Origin: DASQDN01 sp035630195
Lineage (GTDB): Bacteria; Acidobacteriota; Terriglobia; Bryobacterales; Bryobacteraceae
DNA: 10,908 nt
Assembly: GCA_035630195.1 (NCBI GenBank)
Contig: DASQLD010000056.1
Coordinates: forward strand, 1 to 10,908
Reading direction: 5' to 3'
Each line of letters opens with the position of its first letter. The first letter of the stretch is position 1. The notes beneath the pieces are model-generated. The model did not search any database. It saw only the letters and a list, made by a program, of their open reading frames with translations, and was not told the DNA's origin. Position numbers and translations under genes: made by a program. Positions 6,611-10,908 of this stretch are shown in pieces.

Positions 6611-8943
6611 CGTTGAGCAACCTCTTTGGTCTTGTTTTCGGTCTTGAGAGCTTCGCCTCGCCGCTGTTGAAATGGGAGGCTCCGTACAATTTCGTACACC
6701 ATTGTCTGGAAGCGGTAGTCCGACGCCGCCAGTTTTTTGGTAATGCTGTCCACTGTTTTGCGATCGTAGCGTTCCAGGCCACGACCCAAAGAGTATGTCA
6801 GCATCTTTTCAGTCAGGCAACGGGAAAAATCCTCGAGATCGCTCTTGAGCAATGCGCGCATTTCCGCCGGATTTGTGAACGACTTGCCATTTGGCATCGT
6901 GCCGCTCGAATCGATTGTGAACTTGCCGTCCACCGTACGCCATTTCCCCGTGCCGTCGTAGTTTTCGAGACCAAACCCGAGAACATCCATACGACTGTGG
7001 CAGGACGCGCAAACGGCATTACTGCGGTGCTTTTCGAGTTGTTGGCGCAGGGATCCCGCATTGCCGACTGACTCCTCATCAAGAGCCGGCACATCCGGCG
7101 GAGGCGGGGGCGGGGGCGTCCCCAGGATGTTCTGGAGCACATACTTCCCGCGAATCACCGGCGAGGTGCGCGTAGGATAACTCGAAACCGTAAGGATGCT
7201 TGCATGGCTTAGGAGTCCGCCACGCTGAGGAGTAGTCAGTTCCACCCGGCGGAACTCCGGTCCGGTAACGCCCTCAATCCCATAATGCTTTGCAAGACGG
7301 TCATTTAAGAAGGTGTACTTGGCGTCGAGGAATTCGGGTAGCGACCGGTCCTCGCGAAGCATCGCTTCGAAGAACATCCGAGTCTCGGCCTTCATCGCCT
7401 CCCGCAGCTCCGGACCCCACTCAGGAAACTTCTGCGGATCGGGTTTCACGCTGTCGAGATTGCGAGTCTCCAGCCACTGACCGGCGAAGTTATCGGCGAA
7501 CGCAGCCGAGCGTGGATCGTTCAACATGCGCTTCACCTGCGCATCCAGGTTGACGCGAAGTTTCTTTGTCTCCGCCAAGGCCAGCAATTCGTCGTCCGGC
7601 ATCGACGACCACAGGAAGTAACTCAGCCGCGAAGCCAGTTCGAGTTCCGTAATCGGGTGGACCTTCAGCGGATCTGCAGTCGTATCGCGCTCGATCCGAA
7701 ACAAAAAATGCGGCGAAACCAGCATCGCCTGAATCGCGAGCTGTATGCCTTGCTCGGCATTCAGACCCTCCGTCTTGGCAAGAGCGACGAATCTGAGCAG
7801 CGAGTCCACTTCTTTCTTTGTAACCGGGCGACGGTAGGCTTTATGCGCCAGATTGCTGATGATCTTAGAAGCGCACACGTCTCCGCCGGTCTTCGGATCG
7901 CAGACCAGGATTTTCTTACGGCTCGGCTTCTCCACCTTCGAGGGGAACGGTCCTTCGAAAAGAATCGAGCCGACATACTTATTCTTTTTGCTGTTGTAGG
8001 CGTCCTTTTCGGACAAATTCTTGACGAACTCGTCATTCACGAAGCCAACCCGGAACGTATGGTCGCCTTCGGGCAGATAGAGACGAAACTCCTCGTCCGA
8101 GTGCGGATTGAAGTAAACCAGCTTCGACGGCTTCACTTCGACCGGCTTCTCGTCAAGCTTCTTCCCGTCCATCCAAATCGCAAGCGGGACCGGAGCAGCG
8201 TCTTCGCCGCGCTGGCCCGGCAGACCAATGCGGATGACATACTCAGCGTCCCAATCGATGCGATGGGTCGCTTCGGCGCTGGAAAAATCAATCCGCCGAA
8301 GAGTATTGTCCTTGCGGGAGTACTCCGCGCTTAGCGGTTTCTTCGGCAGAGGATCGGCTCCGATGGCGCGCGCGGCAATCCGCTCGGCTGCCGAAATGTA
8401 CTTTTCCATCAGGACCGGCGAGATCGTCAAGACGTCGCCGATGTTATCGAACCCATACCCCGAGTCGTCGGTGGGGAAATCTTTCTCGGCCCGAAAATCC
8501 ACACCAAGCAGGTCACGAACCGTGTTCGAGTACTCATTCCGGTTCAGACGGCGCGCCGTTACCCGACCCGGATCGGGAGGAATGCTCTTGTCTGCGATCT
8601 CCCATTTTTCATGAATGAACTTGGCCAGCGCGTCCGTGTGTTCGGCCGGAAGACGGGGCATGCCTTTAGGCGGCATTTCGCCTGTCCGGATCTTCTGCAG
8701 GATGCGTTCCCAGTCCTCCCGCTGCGTCATGATCGATGACGGCGCCTGGAAGGGACCAAGGTTCAAGCCACCCGACGCCATCCGATCGTTGTGACAAGCC
8801 ACACAGGACTTCGCGAGCACCGGCGTCACCGTGCTCTCAAAGGATGGACCGGCGGGTTTTGCTTCCGGCTTCTTGGGGTCTTGCGCGAGGATGATTCCGG
8901 CCGCTAACGCGACTGCGGACAGACTAAGGGCTTGGACACGCAT
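6607..8943 (-). CDS. Exported cytochrome-c-like multidomain protein (DUF1587-1595-1592-1588-1585)
   Basis: A 778-residue protein with a Sec signal peptide (residues 1-20, LA-Q). Domains in order: a cytochrome-c-like domain with C47VACH51 and possible distal Met M90 or M95 in GEMPPKGMPRLP; DUF1587 (about 128-192, RRLNRNEYSNTVRDLLG); a beta-rich insert (about 210-335) resembling a carbohydrate-binding-like fold; DUF1595 (about 355-418); DUF1592 (about 430-557, LASRLSYFLWSSMPDDELL); DUF1588 (about 563-668), which contains a seven-proline run (610-616) and a second CxxCH, C645ASCH649; and DUF1585 (about 682-757). This architecture is common in Planctomycetes and Acidobacteria, and its function is unknown. 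Two c-type heme sites predict periplasmic electron transfer; the hemes themselves are inferred. It is the first gene of a pair with DUF1552, overlapping by ATGA. The start is ATG 8943, which supplies the whole signal peptide; only weak ribosome-binding bases precede it. Confidence 0.92.
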   Translation of the reverse strand: MRVQALSLSAVALAAGIILAQDPKKPEAKPAGPSFESTVTPVLAKSCVACHNDRMASGGLNLGPFQAPSSIMTQREDWERILQKIRTGEMPPKGMPRLPAEHTDALAKFIHEKWEIADKSIPPDPGRVTARRLNRNEYSNTVRDLLGVDFRAEKDFPTDDSGYGFDNIGDVLTISPVLMEKYISAAERIAARAIGADPLPKKPLSAEYSRKDNTLRRIDFSSAEATHRIDWDAEYVIRIGLPGQRGEDAAPVPLAIWMDGKKLDEKPVEVKPSKLVYFNPHSDEEFRLYLPEGDHTFRVGFVNDEFVKNLSEKDAYNSKKNKYVGSILFEGPFPSKVEKPSRKKILVCDPKTGGDVCASKIISNLAHKAYRRPVTKKEVDSLLRFVALAKTEGLNAEQGIQLAIQAMLVSPHFLFRIERDTTADPLKVHPITELELASRLSYFLWSSMPDDELLALAETKKLRVNLDAQVKRMLNDPRSAAFADNFAGQWLETRNLDSVKPDPQKFPEWGPELREAMKAETRMFFEAMLREDRSLPEFLDAKYTFLNDRLAKHYGIEGVTGPEFRRVELTTPQRGGLLSHASILTVSSYPTRTSPVIRGKYVLQNILGTPPPPPPPDVPALDEESVGNAGSLRQQLEKHRSNAVCASCHSRMDVLGFGLENYDGTGKWRTVDGKFTIDSSGTMPNGKSFTNPAEMRALLKSDLEDFSRCLTEKMLTYSLGRGLERYDRKTVDSITKKLAASDYRFQTMVYEIVRSLPFQQRRGEALKTENKTKEVAQR

Positions 8944-9021
8944 TCCGGTCTGTAGTTAGAACGCTTTAGGACTACCAAATGTTACACACGTGATGGGGGA
9001 TATGATTGGACGCGCGCGGGA
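8944..9021. other. 78-bp gap between mtgA and the cytochrome-like gene
   Basis: No gene, convincing terminator hairpin with T-run, or strong promoter is visible. A bare CACGTG palindrome lies at 8987-8992. The gap is short enough for mtgA transcripts to read into the cytochrome-DUF1552 pair, but the functions differ and a separate promoter is equally possible. Confidence 0.4.
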
Positions 9022-9729
9022 TTACCACCCCATTTGTCGCATTCGAGTCTGAATACTGGAGCTATAGCCGTTCATCCTCCCCGGTTTGCGCCTGACAGGA
9101 GCAGGAAGGATCGCTGCTAAGCGGGCTGCCTGCTCCCGGGAAAGGCGCGACGCGCTCACTCCGTAATGGAAATAGGCAGCCGCCTCGGCCCCGAAAATTC
9201 CGGGCCCCCATTCGGCGACATTCAGATACAGTTCGAGCGTGCGCTGCTTTCCAAGGATCACGTCCGCCATCGGCGCCAGCGTGTATTCGGCCGCCTTCCG
9301 CAAAGGGTTGCGATGGGTCGTAAAGAATAGATTCTTGACAAGTTGCTGCGGGATCGTCGATGCTCCGCGGGGAACCTCCCCGGATTCCAGGCTATCCTCT
9401 GCAACAATCCTGACCTGCTTCCAATCGATGCCGCCATGTTCGTAGAAACGTCCGTCCTCGGCGGCAATAACCGCGTGCTGCAGATCGGGAGCGATGCGCG
9501 ACAGCGGCACAAACGTCTGGCGTTTCTCGTACTTTCCGCGGATGATTAGCGACCCTACACGCCGCTGGATCTGAACGCCCGTCGTAGGCGGGTTGACGAA
9601 TCGCAGTCCGGCTAAAGCAATCGCGCACAAGAGGTGCGCTACCAGGAGCACAAGCGCCGACCAACCCAGGACACGCGCCAAACGGCCACTCCGTCGCTTC
9701 TTTTTGACACTTTGCCGACCAAGCTTCAC
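9022..9729 (-). CDS. mtgA: Monofunctional biosynthetic peptidoglycan glycosyltransferase MtgA
   Basis: A 235-residue GT51 enzyme that polymerises lipid II into glycan strands at the outer face of the inner membrane. A basic N-terminus (residues 1-18) and one transmembrane helix (about 20-42) anchor it. GT51 motifs appear in order: AAEDGRFYEHGGID (89-102) with catalytic Glu E91, GASTIPQQLVKN (122-133), RKAAEYTLA (144-152), KQRTLELYLNVAEWGPGIFG (161-180) and LSREQAARLAAILPAP (196-211). The second motif has Pro where ThrGlnGln or SerGlnGln is usual (IPQQ), a small deviation. No transpeptidase domain follows, and the length fits MtgA (about 220-240). The start is GTG at 9729, supported by GGAG (plus-strand 9738-9741) 8 nt upstream. 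It is divergent from the TonB-receptor-like gene. Confidence 0.95.
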   Translation of the reverse strand: MKLGRQSVKKKRRSGRLARVLGWSALVLLVAHLLCAIALAGLRFVNPPTTGVQIQRRVGSLIIRGKYEKRQTFVPLSRIAPDLQHAVIAAEDGRFYEHGGIDWKQVRIVAEDSLESGEVPRGASTIPQQLVKNLFFTTHRNPLRKAAEYTLAPMADVILGKQRTLELYLNVAEWGPGIFGAEAAAYFHYGVSASRLSREQAARLAAILPAPVRRKPGRMNGYSSSIQTRMRQMGW

Positions 9730-9737
9730 GAGAGATA

Positions 9738-9741
9738 CTCC
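9738..9741 (-). promoter_or_regulatory. Ribosome binding site of mtgA
   Basis: GGAG on the minus strand, 8 nt before the GTG at 9729. It supports GTG as the start, which also supplies the basic N-terminus needed before the membrane helix. Confidence 0.6.
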
Positions 9742-9750
9742 AGTATCGCG

Positions 9751-9766
9751 TGGGTGTATACCCCCA
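9751..9766. repeat. Imperfect 16-bp palindrome, possible operator
   Basis: TGGGTGTATACCCCCA reads as two 8-bp half-sites with seven of eight positions complementary around a GTATAC core. It ends 22 bp before the mtgA start codon and lies about 110 bp upstream of the receptor ATG. The position suits a repressor or activator site for one or both genes. The binding factor is unknown and the occurrence could be chance. Confidence 0.3.
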
Positions 9767-9860
9767 TGTGACAGTAAGAGGATTCCCTTTTCGATCTGGG
9801 GCAGGTATCATAAATCCAAACGCGCTGTCGCAGCGCAATGAGGTTATTTCAGTTCCCATT

Positions 9861-9867
9861 AAGGGGG
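9861..9867 (+). promoter_or_regulatory. Ribosome binding site of the TonB-receptor-like gene
   Basis: The purine run AAGGGGG stands 8 nt before ATG 9876 and fixes that ATG as the start in preference to the out-of-frame ATG at 9838. Confidence 0.6.
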
Positions 9868-9875
9868 TCGTCCGT

Positions 9876-10908
9876 ATGCGTATCGCAACGTACGCGATCG
9901 CGCTGGCGCTTGTGTGTTCAAGCCTGCTGGCACAAACCGATCGCGGCACAATCAACGGCGTCGTCACCGATTCGAGCGGAGCCGCAATTCCCGGCGCCAA
10001 AGTCTCGGCCATTCAAACCGCCACCAATTCAACTTTTTCCACAGTCTCCACCTCCACCGGAGATTTCACCATCCCAAATCTTCCGGCCGGTGACTACTCC
10101 GTTCGAGTAGAAAATCAAGGTTTCAAGGCCTCCGTCCTTACCGGAATTACGATCACCGCAGGCGGCTCAGCACGTGTGCCGGTGACTCTCGATGTCGGCG
10201 CAGTTAGCGAATCGGTCGAAGTCACGGCGCAGGCAGTTCAAATGCAAACCGACGACGCGCGCACCTCGACATCGGTCTCGAACAAACTGGTGGATGAGCT
10301 CCCGCTGGTCGTCGGCGGCGCTATGCGCAGCGCCTTCGATCTGGCGATGACCGCTCCCCAGGCTAACCGTCCGCAAGGAACTCCCACGTCGGGCAACGAA
10401 GCCGATAAGGCGTTTGCGATCGGCGGAGGTCAAGCCGGTGGATATGCGGCGAACCTCGACGGTGTGACGATTCTCACTGGCCGTTACAGCTCGGTTCAGT
10501 GGGCCAGCGTAAACACCCCGTCCGTCGATGCGATCACCGAGTTCTCGGTGGAAACGAACGGCTTCAAAGCCGAGTATGGCCGCGCCCAAGGCGGCGTCAT
10601 CACATTTACCTCGAAATCCGGCACGAACGAAGTCCACGGAACCGCCTACGAATTTCTCCGTAACGACGCCCTCGATGCCCGACGATTCTTCGAACGCCAA
10701 AAAGGCGTCTACAAGCAGAACGACTTCGGTTGGAGCGCCGGCGGTCCGGTGTACATCCCGAAGCTGTACGACGGCCGGAACAAGAGCTTCTGGTTCGCCA
10801 GCATGGAGTGGTTCCGAAACAGAGTGGGCGCGGCGAGTCAGCAATTCAGCGTACCGACTCCGGAAATGTATCGCGGCGACTTCAGGAATTGGGTGGACGG
10901 AACGGGCA
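9876..10908 (+). CDS. Oar-like TonB-dependent receptor with carboxypeptidase-regulatory domain, N-terminal part (3' truncated by window)
   Basis: The frame is open from ATG 9876 to the window end, giving 344 residues of a protein family usually of 1000 or more. The signal peptide is residues 1-19 (MRIATYAIALALVCSSLLA-Q). Residues about 23-105 form a carboxypeptidase-regulatory-like beta-sandwich (GTINGVVTDSSGAAIPGAKV at 24-43, then GDFTIPNLPAGDYSVRVE). Residues about 110-250 correspond to the plug region, with GGYAANLDGV, ITEFSVETNGFKAEYGRAQG (220-239) and GVITFTSKSGTNEVHG, followed by YEFLRNDALDARRFF and the start of the beta-barrel (WSAGGPVYIPKLYDGRNKSFWF). This arrangement is the expanded outer-membrane family of Acidobacteriota. 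I see no obvious TonB box after the signal peptide, so TonB dependence is uncertain. The ligand is unknown; these proteins often sit near polysaccharide or exported-enzyme genes. Confidence 0.9.
   Translation, partial: MRIATYAIALALVCSSLLAQTDRGTINGVVTDSSGAAIPGAKVSAIQTATNSTFSTVSTSTGDFTIPNLPAGDYSVRVENQGFKASVLTGITITAGGSARVPVTLDVGAVSESVEVTAQAVQMQTDDARTSTSVSNKLVDELPLVVGGAMRSAFDLAMTAPQANRPQGTPTSGNEADKAFAIGGGQAGGYAANLDGVTILTGRYSSVQWASVNTPSVDAITEFSVETNGFKAEYGRAQGGVITFTSKSGTNEVHGTAYEFLRNDALDARRFFERQKGVYKQNDFGWSAGGPVYIPKLYDGRNKSFWFASMEWFRNRVGAASQQFSVPTPEMYRGDFRNWVDGTG

Larger units (their letters stand above)
9730..9875. promoter_or_regulatory. Divergent mtgA / TonB-receptor intergenic region
   Basis: This 146-bp region separates the divergent starts and must hold both promoters. 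It contains a 16-bp palindrome with one mismatched pair (9751-9766), a 6-bp-stem, 3-nt-loop hairpin GCGCTG-TCG-CAGCGC (9822-9836), and TATCAT (9806-9811), a possible -10 for the receptor gene with only a weak -35. A short plus-strand reading frame starting at ATG 9838 runs out of frame with the receptor and is not credited. Confidence 0.45.

Noticed and set aside
5984..6616. 210-codon plus-strand open frame
   Set aside because: It is antisense to the N-terminal half of the DUF1552 gene, Arg-rich and without domain features.
7657..8334. 225-codon plus-strand open frame
   Set aside because: It lies wholly antisense to the cytochrome-like gene, whose domains cover this stretch; the translation shows no recognisable motif.
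8987..8992. CACGTG as a regulatory box upstream of the cytochrome-like gene
   Set aside because: A bare 6-bp palindrome with no flanking symmetry is expected by chance in this DNA.
9822..9836. Hairpin as a transcription terminator
   Set aside because: No T-run follows on either strand, and it lies in a divergent promoter region where no transcript should end.
9392..10012. 206-codon minus-strand open frame spanning mtgA, the intergenic region and the receptor start
   Set aside because: It crosses both real starts and the divergent regulatory region, and its translation resembles no protein family.
10167..10844. 225-codon minus-strand open frame
   Set aside because: It is antisense to the TonB-receptor-like gene, which has clear plug-domain motifs in the plus strand.

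Overview
The window looks like chromosomal DNA from an Acidobacteriota member of the Solibacter/Bryobacter type. I base this on the paired DUF1592-family cytochrome and DUF1552 genes, a TonB-receptor-like outer-membrane protein with an N-terminal carboxypeptidase-regulatory domain, and many exported proteins of unknown function. The taxonomy is inference. Gene packing is very tight: eight protein genes in 10.9 kb, the two largest intergenic gaps are 78 and 146 bp, and neighbouring genes overlap by a few bases at several junctions. I saw no rRNA, tRNA, CRISPR array, insertion sequence or phage gene.

Layout, left to right. (1) Positions 1-800, plus strand: C-terminal third of a FadN-type fatty-acid beta-oxidation enzyme (enoyl-CoA hydratase domain), cut by the window edge. 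(2) Positions 797-4423, minus strand: a probable three-gene operon transcribed M14 zinc carboxypeptidase -> DUF3500 protein -> multi-spanning membrane acyltransferase of the HGSNAT/DUF5009 type, with gaps of 27 and 3 bp. The first two products appear exported and the third is an integral membrane protein, so the unit probably acts in or across the inner membrane and periplasm. (3) Positions 4408-5274, plus strand: an unusually short cytochrome P450 that starts inside the 5' end of the carboxypeptidase gene on the other strand and ends inside the next minus-strand gene. (4) Positions 5267-8943, minus strand: a large exported protein with a cytochrome-c-like domain plus DUF1587/1595/1592/1588/1585, translationally coupled by ATGA to a Tat-exported DUF1552 protein. 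(5) Positions 9022-9729, minus strand: monofunctional peptidoglycan glycosyltransferase MtgA. (6) A 146-bp divergent intergenic region with a near-perfect 16-bp palindrome. (7) Positions 9876-10908, plus strand: N-terminal 344 residues of an Oar-like TonB-dependent receptor, open at the window edge.

The most unusual item is the P450. It keeps the C-helix HxxxR, the ExxR motif and the heme-Cys loop, but lacks about 70 N-terminal residues and about 40 residues between helices C and I relative to P450cam, and has Gln in place of the I-helix acid. The carboxypeptidase-DUF3500-acyltransferase operon and the Sec/Tat-exported DUF1592-DUF1552 pair are the best candidates for undescribed functional systems. 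No biochemical role can be assigned to either from sequence alone.
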